Below, piece after piece: positions 1 through 8,416 of a DNA stretch of 64,000 nt. Below the pieces are notes generated by a model, which did not search any database, was not told the origin of the DNA, and saw only the letters and a program-made list of their open reading frames with translations. This DNA is from Flavobacterium salmonis (GTDB taxonomy: Bacteria; Bacteroidota; Bacteroidia; Flavobacteriales; Flavobacteriaceae), in NCBI RefSeq assembly GCF_903819435.1, contig NZ_CAIJDP010000078.1, positions 1 through 64,000 of the forward strand, written 5' to 3'. Position 1 is the stretch's first letter. Each line of letters starts with the position of its first letter. The translations under genes were made by a program, and so were the position numbers.

Positions 1-237
1 TTTTTGTTTTTTGCCAAAAATTTCTTTTCTCCGCAATGTAATCTTCGTTTCTTCGTATAATCTTTTTTGATACAATTCAATGATAGCTTCTTCAATATCG
101 TTATTCGTATTTCTGCCATTAAAAACATGAGTAATGTAAGAATTACTAAACGGCATCCCTTTTTTATTCCATATCGCTTTCTCTGCTAAAAGCTTTTGAA
201 CATCTTTTGAGTAGCCTGTTTTAAAGACTTTCTTCAT
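1..237 (-). CDS. Partial small putative DNA-binding protein (3' end outside window)
   Basis: An open frame begins with ATG at 237 and runs without a stop for 79 codons to the window edge. The visible protein starts MKKVFKTGYSKDVQKLL and has a middle part (KGMPFSNSYITHVFNGR) that looks like a helix-turn-helix recognition region, followed by an alternating hydrophobic helix and a very basic tail. It is divergent from the HTH gene starting at 381, so the two may share the 143-base control region. The helix-turn-helix reading is an inference from sequence pattern; the family is not recognised and the C-terminus is not visible. Confidence 0.5.
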   Translation of the reverse strand, partial: MKKVFKTGYSKDVQKLLAEKAIWNKKGMPFSNSYITHVFNGRNTNNDIEEAIIELYQKRLYEETKITLRRKEIFGKKQK

Positions 238-300
238 TTTATTCCTTTGTCTGGCTGTAATCATAGATAAGTTTTATTTGAATCATATAATTATTGTATT

Positions 301-320
301 TTTACTACGTATTTACTACG
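301..320. promoter_or_regulatory. Direct-repeat operator candidate
   Basis: TTTACTACG occurs twice, at 301-309 and 312-320, offset by 11 bases, about one helical turn. It lies between two divergent small genes, one of which encodes an HTH protein. This is how a repressor operator often looks, but binding is inferred. Confidence 0.35.
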
Positions 321-357
321 AAGTAACTATTTCAAATGTATATCATTTATTGATATA

Positions 358-377
358 TTGTATCATTTTTAATACAA
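358..377. promoter_or_regulatory. Inverted repeat just before the HTH gene start
   Basis: TTGTAT (358-363) and ATACAA (372-377) form a perfect 6-base inverted repeat with an 8-base spacer. It ends 3 bases before the ATG at 381, so a bound protein would cover the start region. Autoregulation by the downstream HTH protein is an inference. Confidence 0.3.
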
Positions 378-380
378 AAA

Positions 381-749
381 ATGCAAACGGAAGGCGAGAG
401 ATTACGCTACTATATTGAAAGCAAGGAAGTTAACCTAAGACAGTTTTGTATAGAAAATGATATATTATACACTTCATTACATCCAATTTTAACGAATTCG
501 AGGTCATTGGGAATGAATATTTTGAAAAAAATTATGCAGGTTTATCCTAATTTAAACATAAACTGGGTTTTAACAGGTATGGGTGATATGGAAATTACAG
601 AAGACAACATTTTGCGTGATCCAAATTCAGTTTATCAAAATTCAGATCCCGGATATGTAGCTTTCTTAAAATACTTTGATAAAGAAGCCACTACAGATAA
701 AATCATTGCCCTAATCGAAAAGAAATTAGAGGATAAGAAAAAGAAGTAA
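381..749 (+). CDS. Small HTH (Cro/CI-like) transcriptional regulator
   Basis: A 122-residue protein. Residues about 5-45 have the spacing of an XRE/Cro-type helix-turn-helix (ESKEVNLRQFCIENDI). It is followed by the stretch NINWVLTGMGDM at about 58-69, which resembles the N-x-x-WLLTG-x-G-x-M signature common in Bacteroidetes phage-repressor-like HTH proteins. The C-terminal third is charged and lysine-rich, with no peptidase domain. ATG at 381 follows an inverted repeat and direct repeats that could be its operators. It converges on umuD, with 51 bases between the stops. It is probably a DNA-binding regulator of itself and of the divergent gene; its targets are not visible. Confidence 0.65.
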   Translation: MQTEGERLRYYIESKEVNLRQFCIENDILYTSLHPILTNSRSLGMNILKKIMQVYPNLNINWVLTGMGDMEITEDNILRDPNSVYQNSDPGYVAFLKYFDKEATTDKIIALIEKKLEDKKKK

Positions 750-800
750 TACAGAATATTTTGCGAAACGTATTCTACTAAAACAAATTAGTAAAACCAC

Positions 801-1241
801 TCAAACTTTTTTAATCACATAAGTAACTATTCCCCAAATAATAAGCTGGTTGTCTTCCGTAACTTTTATGGGGCTGTAATTTGAATTTTCAGGCATGAGG
901 TACAAACAGTCTTTTTCGACCTGAATGCGTTTTACGGTAAATTCGCCATCGATAAAACAAATCGCAATCTTATTATTTTGTGGTTCCAGGCTTCGGTCGA
1001 CAACTAAAACATCTTTGTCATTAATCCCTGCATCAATCATAGAATTACCTTTGACCCTAATGTAAAAAGTAGCCAGCGCATTCTCACTTAACTCCTTATT
1101 AAGATCAATACTGGTTTCCATAAAATCTGCAGCCGGCGACGGAAAACCAGCCGAAACACCTTCAGTACTGTACGGAATCCTGATTTCACTTTCGAAATCA
1201 GCCTTAAAGAAGGTCAGTTTTTGTTCTTTTTTTACAGACAT
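801..1241 (-). CDS. umuD: UmuD-like S24 peptidase, polymerase V accessory subunit
   Basis: A 146-residue LexA/UmuD-type serine peptidase (S24). The self-cleavage site is Ala31-Gly32 (VSAGFPSP). The catalytic Ser67 lies in KGNSMIDAGI and the catalytic Lys104 in FTVKRI; all three sit 7 residues later than in E. coli UmuD, which supports the alignment. In the family, RecA-stimulated cleavage produces UmuD', which joins UmuC to form translesion DNA polymerase V. It overlaps the upstream umuC start-to-stop by 10 bases, so in this locus the order is umuC then umuD. There is no N-terminal winged helix, so it is UmuD rather than LexA. Confidence 0.93.
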   Translation of the reverse strand: MSVKKEQKLTFFKADFESEIRIPYSTEGVSAGFPSPAADFMETSIDLNKELSENALATFYIRVKGNSMIDAGINDKDVLVVDRSLEPQNNKIAICFIDGEFTVKRIQVEKDCLYLMPENSNYSPIKVTEDNQLIIWGIVTYVIKKV

Positions 1242-2506
1242 TTTACTTCCAATAATTTTTTGAAATCAGTAGTATATTTAGGCGAGAGATAATTCTGATT
1301 CATGTTCCAGGTCAAACTAAGATCCTGCGAAGCCAGTTTAACTTTTCTTTTTCCAATTTTATCATTCAGCTGATCCATCACCTTCATCAAAGCCAGATGT
1401 TTTGGGTTTTCTTCTTCAAACAACTGAAACTGCTTTTTATCTTCATCAATCAATTCTGTCACTACAACTCCTGCTTTTTTAAACCTGATGCTCTCATTTC
1501 CTTTATGTAATTTCTTCAGTAATTCTACAGCCGCATTTGAAATTGTCAAAGTCGAATTACTGGCATAAGGGAGCGTTACAGCCATATTAAAGTAATATTT
1601 AGAACTTTTAATGGTATGTCTGTCAATGACCAGCATTACAATTATAGTATGACAGCACGAATTTTGCCTGCGAAGCTTTTCAGCACAAACAGAGGCAAAA
1701 GTAACAATACGCTCACGCAGCAAATCAAAGTCGGAAATTTGTTTAGGAAAACTTCTCGTAGTTGCAATGCTCTTTTTTTGTTCCGGCAAAGGTTCTAAAT
1801 CCAAAACCGATTTTCCTTCCAGTTCATATTTCAGGCGAAGACCAATCACGCCCATTTCTTTTTTAATCCAGGCCTCGTGTTGTGGCTGAATAAAATCCAG
1901 AGCCGTATGAATATTTCGAAGTTTGACTTTCTTTTTTGTTCGGTAACCAATCCCCCAGACATCTTCAATTTTAGTCCATTTTAAAGCTTTGATTCTTTTT
2001 TCATCGCTATCAATTACATAAACACCTTTAGTTTTATCTTGAAATTCCTTGGCAATTTTATTGGCTAATTTTGATAACGCCTTCGTTTCGGCAAAGCCAA
2101 TGCAAACCGGAAGCCCAACCCATTTTTGAATACGGGATTTTATTTGAAGGCCATAATCCTGATAATTTAAAACTCCAACACCATCAAAATTCAGGAAGGC
2201 TTCGTCTATACTGTAAATTTCTACATTGGGCGTAAACTGCTCCAGAATTTTCATCACACGATCACTCAAATCTCCATACAAAGGATAATTTGACGAAAAC
2301 AATTTGATGTTTTTTTCTTTTACCAATTCCTTAATCTTGAATGCCGGCACACCCATAGGAACTCCAACCGCCTTAGCCTCATTGCTTCTAGAAATTACGC
2401 AGCCATCATTGTTGGACAATATCGCAACCGGTTTTCCGTTGAATTCCGGCTGAAAAACACGTTCGCAGGAAGCATAAAAATTATTACAATCAACTAAAGC
2501 ATACAT
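1232..2506 (-). CDS. umuC: UmuC-like Y-family DNA polymerase (polymerase V catalytic subunit)
   Basis: A 424-residue Y-family translesion polymerase of usual UmuC length. The palm carboxylates are Asp6 (LVDCNNFYASCER) and Asp101/Glu102 in the SIDEAF motif. Helix-hairpin-helix thumb residues (VWGIGYRTKKK) follow near 185, and a DUF4113-like tail near the C-terminus matches UmuC. It synthesises DNA across lesions with processed UmuD. It is translated with umuD through a 10-base overlap. A TAATTTTG promoter -7 element ends only 4 bases before the ATG, so the transcript may have almost no leader. Confidence 0.95.
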   Translation of the reverse strand: MYALVDCNNFYASCERVFQPEFNGKPVAILSNNDGCVISRSNEAKAVGVPMGVPAFKIKELVKEKNIKLFSSNYPLYGDLSDRVMKILEQFTPNVEIYSIDEAFLNFDGVGVLNYQDYGLQIKSRIQKWVGLPVCIGFAETKALSKLANKIAKEFQDKTKGVYVIDSDEKRIKALKWTKIEDVWGIGYRTKKKVKLRNIHTALDFIQPQHEAWIKKEMGVIGLRLKYELEGKSVLDLEPLPEQKKSIATTRSFPKQISDFDLLRERIVTFASVCAEKLRRQNSCCHTIIVMLVIDRHTIKSSKYYFNMAVTLPYASNSTLTISNAAVELLKKLHKGNESIRFKKAGVVVTELIDEDKKQFQLFEEENPKHLALMKVMDQLNDKIGKRKVKLASQDLSLTWNMNQNYLSPKYTTDFKKLLEVKCL

Positions 2507-2929
2507 CTTGCAAAATTACGCAATAGTGCAATATGCTTTTTGATAAGAAGCGTTAAATTTTATTTTAAGCAATACGCTTATCGTTGAAATAATTTAATTT
2601 TTTTAGAATTAAACTTATTTCTGCTTAATTGTTTTCAGGAAGAGTGTTTTTACCATACTATTGAATGCAAGTGTAAACACCTGTCCGGGCTTTAAAAAAA
2701 TCAGAAAAACCAGAAAACTGATCATACGTGATTTTTAAATTCAGAATCAATAAACTTAATTTACTGATTATAAAATATTTATACGAAACAAAATCAAAAG
2801 AATTGAATTACTGCAAAGCCAGTTTTTGAAAGCTTTGATACCATTAAATTAAAAAAAACAGAATAAAAATTTAATGTTTTAATTTAAATAAAAAACTTAC
2901 ATTTGAATTTTAACTTAAATACATTTTTT
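2507..2929. other. AT-rich intergenic region between umuC and a secreted-protein gene
   Basis: About 420 bases with no convincing reading frame. At the left end it holds the umuC promoter and an imperfect inverted repeat (GATAAG at 2542, CTTATC at 2577). At the right end TACATTTG (2898-2905) matches the TAnnTTTG -7 element for the gene starting at 2930. The middle is A/T-rich and I see nothing else in it. Confidence 0.5.
2511..2518 (-). promoter_or_regulatory. Promoter -7 element for umuCD
   Basis: On the minus strand this reads TAATTTTG, matching the Bacteroidetes TAnnTTTG -7 consensus, and it lies directly before the umuC ATG. Just upstream on the same strand, TATTGC is repeated (TATTGCACTATTGC), a possible operator. 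No clear -33 TTTG is seen at normal spacing. Confidence 0.45.
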
Positions 2930-3535
2930 ATGAAAAAAACAGTACTTGCATTATTGCTTTTTACAGGAATTACATTTGCTCAGGACGTAGATGTTGTAAA
3001 AGGAAGCTTTGATTTTTTAAAAGATCAAAAAGAAATCAACGTAGAATTTGATTATAGTGATTTTACTATGATGAAAGACAAAAAAACTGAGGCACAATAT
3101 GTAGAAGAAAGAACTGCAGAATTAAATGAAAAAACAAAAGGAAACGGAAACATCTGGAAAAAGAAATGGGAATCTGCAAAAGAATTAATCTGGACTCCAA
3201 AGTTTTTAGAGCTTGTAAATATCGTATTAAGTAAAGAAAAGAAAGATGTTACTTTTCAGGAAGGATTAAGTACTCCTTACACTTTGATCGTAAAAACAGT
3301 TTGGTTATACCCGGGTTGGGATGTGGCAATGATGAAACAGCCTGCAAAAGTTACTACAAATTTAAAATTTGTTGAAACGGCAAACAAATCAAATGTATTA
3401 TTAGAGATTACAAGTGAAGAGGCTCCAGGAGATCAATGGGGAAATAACTTCAGCAACGAATCAAGACTTGGCGAAGGTTATGCTAAAACAGGTAAATCAC
3501 TTGCTAAATTACTTTTGAAAAAGGCTTACAAATAA
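2930..3535 (+). CDS. Secreted protein of unknown function
   Basis: 201 residues from ATG 2930. This start places a clean Sec signal peptide (MKKTVLALLLFTGITFAQ, cleavage after Ala-Gln) at the N-terminus, whereas an upstream in-frame ATG at 2903 would overlap the promoter -7 element TACATTTG. The mature part is lysine- and tryptophan-rich with alternating strands, and no catalytic motif is seen. It is a single-gene unit with its own promoter-like sequence and a strong bidirectional terminator after it. It resembles small secreted proteins of Bacteroidetes without assigned function; periplasmic or surface location is inferred from the signal peptide. Confidence 0.75.
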   Translation: MKKTVLALLLFTGITFAQDVDVVKGSFDFLKDQKEINVEFDYSDFTMMKDKKTEAQYVEERTAELNEKTKGNGNIWKKKWESAKELIWTPKFLELVNIVLSKEKKDVTFQEGLSTPYTLIVKTVWLYPGWDVAMMKQPAKVTTNLKFVETANKSNVLLEITSEEAPGDQWGNNFSNESRLGEGYAKTGKSLAKLLLKKAYK

Positions 3536-3551
3536 TACAATCCAAAATAAA

Positions 3552-3584
3552 AAAAAACCCTGGTTCACACCAGGGTTTTTTGTT
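3552..3584. terminator. Bidirectional intrinsic terminator
   Basis: The hairpin ACCCTGG-TTCACA-CCAGGGT is flanked by an A run on the left and a T run on the right. It sits between two convergent genes and can therefore stop transcription from both sides. Confidence 0.9.
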
Positions 3585-3585
3585 T

Positions 3586-4824
3586 TTATTTCTTTTCCAT
3601 ATCAATAAGATAAGCCATATTTTTTATCACATTGTCATGTTTTTTAACAAACGGATTTTCTTCATTCCAGACATATCCTGCTAAAACAGAACAAATTTTC
3701 TCTTTAACATCTGGATTTTCAGGCTGATGAAAAAACAAGGTTTGCAGGTTTCCAGTGTACCATTCTTTCACATAAGTAGTAAAAACAGCAATACCACGTT
3801 TCATATATTCTGTAAATTCAACTTCCCAGTCGACTTCAATACCTTTTGACTCTTTAAGGTATAATTTTGCAGCCAGCATTCCGGATTCTGTAGCAAAAGC
3901 GACTCCTGATGAAAAAACTGGGTCTAAAAATTCAGAACTGTTTCCTGTCAGCGCAAAACCATCTCCATACATTTTCTTTACGGCTCTTGAATAGTTTTCT
4001 AGTTTTACGGGTTCAAATAAAAACTCTGTTCCTTTAAATCTTTTTATATAGTAATCTGAAAGCTGAATTGCATTTTGCAGAGCCTCAGCATTGTCTTTGT
4101 TTTCTGAAAGTGAATTGATAAAGTCTGTTGGTCCTACAACGCCTAAACTGGTATTACCGTTAGAAAAAGGAATGACCCATAGCCAAACCTCAGTTTCCAA
4201 AATATCAAAAGAAATCAAGGTTCCCTCCTCGCCTTCTGGTCTGTTGATGTCTTTTACATGTGCAAAGATAGAAGAATGCGGATCTAATTTTGATGGCGTG
4301 TCAAGATCTAAAAGTCTTGGTAATACACGTCCGTATCCACTGGAATCAATAATAAATTTAGCATGAATTTCTTTTAGATTTCCATCCTTATCTTTTACAA
4401 TCGTTTTCGAATTTTTTCCTTCAAAAGACACTTCCAGTACTTCTGATTCAAATTCAAGATCAATTCCTTTTCTGATTACTTCCTGTGCCATTGTATTGTC
4501 AAAATCAGCTCTTGGAACCTGCCAGGTCCAATCCCAGCCTTCACCAAATTTTTTACTGAAATCAAAAACACAAATTTCTTCGCCCCGAATAAAACGCGCT
4601 CCAAGCTTCTTTTCAAAATTCATTGCATCCAGACTTTCAAAAAGCTCTGCTTCAGAAAAATGGTCCATAACCCTTGGAATAAGGCTCTCGCCAACCACAA
4701 GTCTTGGAAACTTTGTTTTCTCAACTACTTTTATTTTAACTCCATTCTTATATAGGTACGATGCCGACACACATCCTGATGGTCCCGCACCTATGATTAA
4801 AACATCTACAAACTCCTTTGTCAT
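3586..4824 (-). CDS. Flavin-dependent halogenase-like oxidoreductase
   Basis: 412 residues. The FAD-binding Rossmann motif is at 11-16 (GAGPSG) and GESLIP at 45-50. A Lys73-Leu-Gly-Ala segment lies where flavin-dependent halogenases carry their catalytic lysine. A WxWxIP motif is at 214-219 (WLWVIP), and the halogenase-type Fx.Px.Sx.G motif at 299-307 (FLDPVFSSG). These motifs favour a halogenase of the phenolic type over a simple monooxygenase, though close relatives in aryl polyene clusters are often uncharacterised. It is divergent from the tyrosine ammonia-lyase gene, across a region with an inverted repeat. Chlorinated flexirubins are known from F. johnsoniae-type bacteria, so chlorination of the pigment ring is the best inference. 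Confidence 0.75.
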   Translation of the reverse strand: MTKEFVDVLIIGAGPSGCVSASYLYKNGVKIKVVEKTKFPRLVVGESLIPRVMDHFSEAELFESLDAMNFEKKLGARFIRGEEICVFDFSKKFGEGWDWTWQVPRADFDNTMAQEVIRKGIDLEFESEVLEVSFEGKNSKTIVKDKDGNLKEIHAKFIIDSSGYGRVLPRLLDLDTPSKLDPHSSIFAHVKDINRPEGEEGTLISFDILETEVWLWVIPFSNGNTSLGVVGPTDFINSLSENKDNAEALQNAIQLSDYYIKRFKGTEFLFEPVKLENYSRAVKKMYGDGFALTGNSSEFLDPVFSSGVAFATESGMLAAKLYLKESKGIEVDWEVEFTEYMKRGIAVFTTYVKEWYTGNLQTLFFHQPENPDVKEKICSVLAGYVWNEENPFVKKHDNVIKNMAYLIDMEKK

Positions 4825-4866
4825 ATTTTCGAAATGTTATGATTTATTTAACTTACATTTGCCATC

Positions 4867-4892
4867 ATCAAAATAACTACATTTATTTTGAT
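4867..4892. promoter_or_regulatory. Inverted-repeat operator candidate at the head of the pigment cluster
   Basis: ATCAAAATAA (4867-4876) and TTATTTTGAT (4883-4892) are perfect reverse complements with a 6-base spacer. The repeat lies in the 104-base gap between the divergent halogenase and ammonia-lyase genes. A symmetrical site of this size fits a dimeric regulator controlling both directions. No regulator gene is seen inside the cluster, so the protein is unknown. Confidence 0.45.
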
Positions 4893-4928
4893 AAATAAAA
4901 TTAAATTAGCACAATCAAAACAGGTTTA

Positions 4929-6449
4929 ATGAATACAATTAATGAATATTTAAGTTTAGCAGAATTTGAAGCCATTATCTTTGGTAATAATAAAGTTGTT
5001 ATCAGCGATATTGTTTTAAACAGAGTCAATGAAAGCTTCAATTTCCTGAAAGAATTTTCAGGAAACAAAGTAATATACGGTGTTAATACAGGCTTCGGAC
5101 CAATGGCCCAATACCGAATTAAGGAGTCCGATCAGATTCAATTACAATATAATTTAATCCGAAGCCACTCTTCTGGAACAGGAAAACCACTAAGTCCTGC
5201 CTGTGCAAAAGCAGCAATTTTAGCACGTTTAAACACTCTTTCGTTAGGAAATTCTGGCGTACATTCGTCAGTAATTCATTTAATGGCAGAACTTATCAAT
5301 AGAGATATTACACCTTTAATCTTCGAACATGGCGGTGTAGGTGCCAGCGGCGATTTAGTACAATTGTCACATTTAGCATTAGTTTTAATTGGCGAAGGTG
5401 AGGTTTTTTATAAAGGAGACCGAAGACCAACTCAGGAAGTTTTCGAAATCGAAGGACTAAAACCAATTCAGGTAGAAATCAGAGAAGGATTGGCATTGAT
5501 TAACGGAACTTCAGTAATGACCGGAATTGGGGTTGTAAATGTACATCACGCCAATAAATTATTAGACTGGTCTTTAAAATGTTCTTGTGCCATAAACGAA
5601 TTGGTTCAGGCCTATGATGATCATTTCTCTCAGGAATTAAACCAAACCAAACGTCATAAAGGACAGCAGGAAGTAGCGGCAAGAATGAGACAAAATCTTT
5701 CTGACAGTACACTGATCCGTAAAAGAGAAGACCACTTATATTCTGGTGAAAATACAGAAGAAATCTTCAAAGAAAAAGTTCAGGAATATTACTCGCTACG
5801 TTGTGTGCCTCAAATTTTAGGTCCCGTTTTAGAAACAATAAATAATGTCGCCTCTATATTGGAAGATGAATTTAACTCAGCCAACGACAATCCTATTATA
5901 GATGTAAAAAATCAACACGTTTATCACGGAGGAAATTTCCACGGCGATTATATTTCACTTGAAATGGATAAACTAAAAATTGTTATTACCAAATTAACAA
6001 TGTTGGCAGAACGCCAGTTGAATTATTTACTGAATTCAAAAATCAACGAACTTCTTCCTCCGTTTGTTAATTTAGGAACTTTAGGTTTCAATTTCGGAAT
6101 GCAGGGTGTTCAGTTTGTGGCGACTTCAACAACAGCAGAAAGCCAAATGTTGTCTAACCCAATGTATGTACACAGTATTCCTAACAACAATGACAATCAG
6201 GATATCGTAAGTATGGGAACAAACTCGGCGGTAATTACATCAAAAGTGATCGAAAACTCTTTTGAAGTATTAGCAATCGAAATGATTACAATTGTTCAGG
6301 CAATCGATTATTTACAGCAAAAAGATAAAATTTCGTCAGTAACCAGAAAATGGTACGATGATGTTCGAAACATAATTCCTGTATTTAAGGAAGATCAGGT
6401 GATGTATCCTTTTGTTCAAAATGTAAAAGATTACCTTATAAACAGTTAA
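4929..6449 (+). CDS. flxA: Tyrosine ammonia-lyase (flexirubin starter supply)
   Basis: 506 residues, the same length as and clearly very similar to the characterised F. johnsoniae tyrosine ammonia-lyase. It deaminates L-tyrosine to 4-coumarate, the aryl starter of the polyene. The Ala139-Ser140-Gly141 triad, which cyclises to the MIO electrophile, lies in GGVGASGDLVQ. Tyr50 (YGVNTGFG) is the catalytic base. His80 (RSHSS) sits at the ring-selectivity position where histidine marks tyrosine rather than phenylalanine lyases. The C-terminal SIPNNNDNQD loop is also typical. The name flxA follows usage in flexirubin work. It is the first plus-strand gene of the cluster; a short gap leads to a WG-repeat gene. 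Confidence 0.95.
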   Translation: MNTINEYLSLAEFEAIIFGNNKVVISDIVLNRVNESFNFLKEFSGNKVIYGVNTGFGPMAQYRIKESDQIQLQYNLIRSHSSGTGKPLSPACAKAAILARLNTLSLGNSGVHSSVIHLMAELINRDITPLIFEHGGVGASGDLVQLSHLALVLIGEGEVFYKGDRRPTQEVFEIEGLKPIQVEIREGLALINGTSVMTGIGVVNVHHANKLLDWSLKCSCAINELVQAYDDHFSQELNQTKRHKGQQEVAARMRQNLSDSTLIRKREDHLYSGENTEEIFKEKVQEYYSLRCVPQILGPVLETINNVASILEDEFNSANDNPIIDVKNQHVYHGGNFHGDYISLEMDKLKIVITKLTMLAERQLNYLLNSKINELLPPFVNLGTLGFNFGMQGVQFVATSTTAESQMLSNPMYVHSIPNNNDNQDIVSMGTNSAVITSKVIENSFEVLAIEMITIVQAIDYLQQKDKISSVTRKWYDDVRNIIPVFKEDQVMYPFVQNVKDYLINS

Positions 6450-6481
6450 ACCATATATTATTAATCTTGAATCTTAAACCC

Positions 6482-7615
6482 ATGAAAAAATCATTGCTTT
6501 TTTTATTGTTAGTATTTATTCAGTTTGTTAATAGTCAGGAATTGGCTTTAGTTAAGAAAAACGGAAAATTTGGTTATTTTACTAAAGCAGGCACATTCCA
6601 GATAGAACCTAAATATAAGGTTGCAAAAAACTTCTCGGATGGTCTTGCCGCTGTAGAAGATAACGGAAAATGGGGTTTTATCGATGTAAAAGGAAATTGG
6701 GCAATCCCGGCTACTTTTAATGATGTCAAATATTTTAACAGCGGAATCTGTATTGTGTCCAAAGATAAAAACTGGGTTTACATTAATACAAAAGGAGAAG
6801 TACTAAAAGCACCGGCTTCAGAAAAATTATTTGATTTTGATGGTGGTATAGCTTTTATAAAACAAGGAAACAAAGTAGGGTTAATCAATTCTAAAATGGC
6901 GGTTATATTAGAACCCAAATACGATTTGATCAAACCGTTTGAAAATGGATTTGCAAGAGTAAAGAATAATGACAAATGGGGAATTATCAATACAGCCGGA
7001 AAAGAAGTCGTTGAACCAATTTATGCCGAAATCGGAAATTATTACAAAACCACAACCTGGGCAAAAAAAGGAGAGGCTTTTGGATTAGTAACCGCCGGAA
7101 AATTTATTCCTGTAGACGGTGCAGATAAAATCTGGGATTTTGAGTCACAAGATATAACGTATGCAAGAAAAGGCGGAAAAATTGGTTACATTGACTTAAA
7201 AGGAAATTGGACAATTCTACCTATATATGATAAAGTAAAAGCTTTTTCAAAAAATTTAGCTCCGGTATGTGTCGGATCAAAATGGGGATATATCAATTTG
7301 AAAGCAGAATTCGTCATTCCGCCAACTTATAAAGATGCCGAAGTTTTCAGTAAAAACGGACTGGCTCCGGTAAAAGAAAACAACTGGGGTTTTATTGATG
7401 AAAAAGGAAAATTGGTAATCCCAACACAATACGGAATTACCGCCAAGGGTTTTGCAGCATTGTTTACAGATCAGGGTAAAGGCTTTATCGATGGCATTGC
7501 AAGAGTACAAAACGAAGGCAAATGGGGTTTTCTTAAACCGGATGGCACGGTTTTAGGTAACCAATGGTTTGAAAATGCAGAACTTTTTACAAATAATAAT
7601 AAACCAAAAATCTAA
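6482..7615 (+). CDS. Secreted WG-repeat protein
   Basis: 377 residues from ATG 6482, which directly starts a Sec signal peptide (MKKSLLFLLLVFIQFVNSQ); an upstream in-frame ATG at 6467 only adds five residues. The mature protein is built of about ten WG-type repeats of roughly 30-40 residues, each ending in a core such as KWGFID, KFGYF or KIGYID, followed by a turn and I-P/E-P-x-Y. WG-repeat proteins are thought to be repeat scaffolds, and no enzyme function is known. It lies 32 bases after the ammonia-lyase and before FabG, so it may be co-transcribed, but a role in pigment production is not evident. Confidence 0.85.
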   Translation: MKKSLLFLLLVFIQFVNSQELALVKKNGKFGYFTKAGTFQIEPKYKVAKNFSDGLAAVEDNGKWGFIDVKGNWAIPATFNDVKYFNSGICIVSKDKNWVYINTKGEVLKAPASEKLFDFDGGIAFIKQGNKVGLINSKMAVILEPKYDLIKPFENGFARVKNNDKWGIINTAGKEVVEPIYAEIGNYYKTTTWAKKGEAFGLVTAGKFIPVDGADKIWDFESQDITYARKGGKIGYIDLKGNWTILPIYDKVKAFSKNLAPVCVGSKWGYINLKAEFVIPPTYKDAEVFSKNGLAPVKENNWGFIDEKGKLVIPTQYGITAKGFAALFTDQGKGFIDGIARVQNEGKWGFLKPDGTVLGNQWFENAELFTNNNKPKI

Positions 7616-7643
7616 TTCCGTTTTATTAATAAAAAACGGAATT
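7614..7643. other. Perfect stem-loop between WG-repeat gene and fabG-like gene
   Basis: AATTCCGTTTT (7614-7624) pairs perfectly with AAAACGGAATT (7633-7643) around an 8-base loop. No T run follows on the plus strand, so it is a poor terminator. It could stabilise or process the message between the first two genes and the biosynthetic run. Confidence 0.5.
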
Positions 7644-7665
7644 CAAAAAAAAATATTTTTAATAT

Positions 7666-8397
7666 ATGAAATGTGTATTAGTAACGGGCGGTTCACGAGG
7701 AATTGGAAGTTCTATTTGTAAAAAATTGGCCACTGAATCCGATTATCATATCCTGATTAACTACCACTCCAATAAAACCGCAGCCGAAGAAACGCTGCAG
7801 GAAGTTCAGAAATTAGGAGCAACGGGGGAAATCTTAGGTTTTGATGTTTCGAATTTTGAAGAGGTCCAAAATACGCTAACAAAATGGCAGGAATCAAATC
7901 CTGAAGCTATAGTGGAAGCAATTGTAAACAACGCCGGAATCACAAAAGATGGTCTTTTTATGTGGATGACTCCTGAAGACTGGAATGGTGTTGTGAATAC
8001 AACTGTAAACGGTTTTTTTAATGTGACGCAGTTTTTTATGCAAAAAATGTTGCGTAATAAGTATGGCCGAATCGTAAATATGGTTTCAGTTTCAGGTGTA
8101 AAAGGAACAGCAGGCCAAACCAATTATTCTGCTGCAAAAGGCGCTATAGTTGCAGCAACAAAAGCATTGGCACAGGAAGTTGCAAAACGCAATATCACTG
8201 TAAATGCAGTTGCACCTGGTTTTATCAGAACCGATATGACAAGTCAGTTAGACGAAAAAGAATTACTAAAACTAATTCCGGTAAATCGTTTTGGAGAAGC
8301 TGAAGAAGTAGCCGACTTAGTGAGTTTTTTAATCTCAAAAAAAGCAAGTTATATTACAGGTGAAATTATCAACATAAACGGAGGAATATATTCTTAA
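7666..8397 (+). CDS. 3-oxoacyl-ACP reductase (FabG-like ketoreductase)
   Basis: 243 residues, classical short-chain dehydrogenase. The cofactor loop is GGSRGIG at 8-14 and the NNAG motif at 88-91. The catalytic Ser141, Tyr154 and Lys158 show the 13- and 4-residue spacing of FabG. It reduces 3-oxoacyl-ACP with NADPH, and here probably performs the ketoreduction in each round of aryl polyene elongation. It is followed after 19 bases by a ketosynthase and then an ACP, forming a KR-KS-ACP module. A housekeeping FabG role cannot be excluded from sequence alone, but the context argues for pigment biosynthesis. Confidence 0.88.
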   Translation: MKCVLVTGGSRGIGSSICKKLATESDYHILINYHSNKTAAEETLQEVQKLGATGEILGFDVSNFEEVQNTLTKWQESNPEAIVEAIVNNAGITKDGLFMWMTPEDWNGVVNTTVNGFFNVTQFFMQKMLRNKYGRIVNMVSVSGVKGTAGQTNYSAAKGAIVAATKALAQEVAKRNITVNAVAPGFIRTDMTSQLDEKELLKLIPVNRFGEAEEVADLVSFLISKKASYITGEIININGGIYS

Positions 8398-8416
8398 AAA
8401 ATTACTTTAAAAGAAG

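Noticed and set aside
801..2506. LexA-like repressor of the SOS response
   Set aside because: The S24 protein lacks the winged-helix DNA-binding domain and is coupled to umuC, so it is UmuD.
3586..4824. Geranylgeranyl reductase or simple monooxygenase
   Set aside because: WxWxIP, Fx.Px.Sx.G and the lysine in KLGA favour a flavin-dependent halogenase, although this cannot be proven from sequence.
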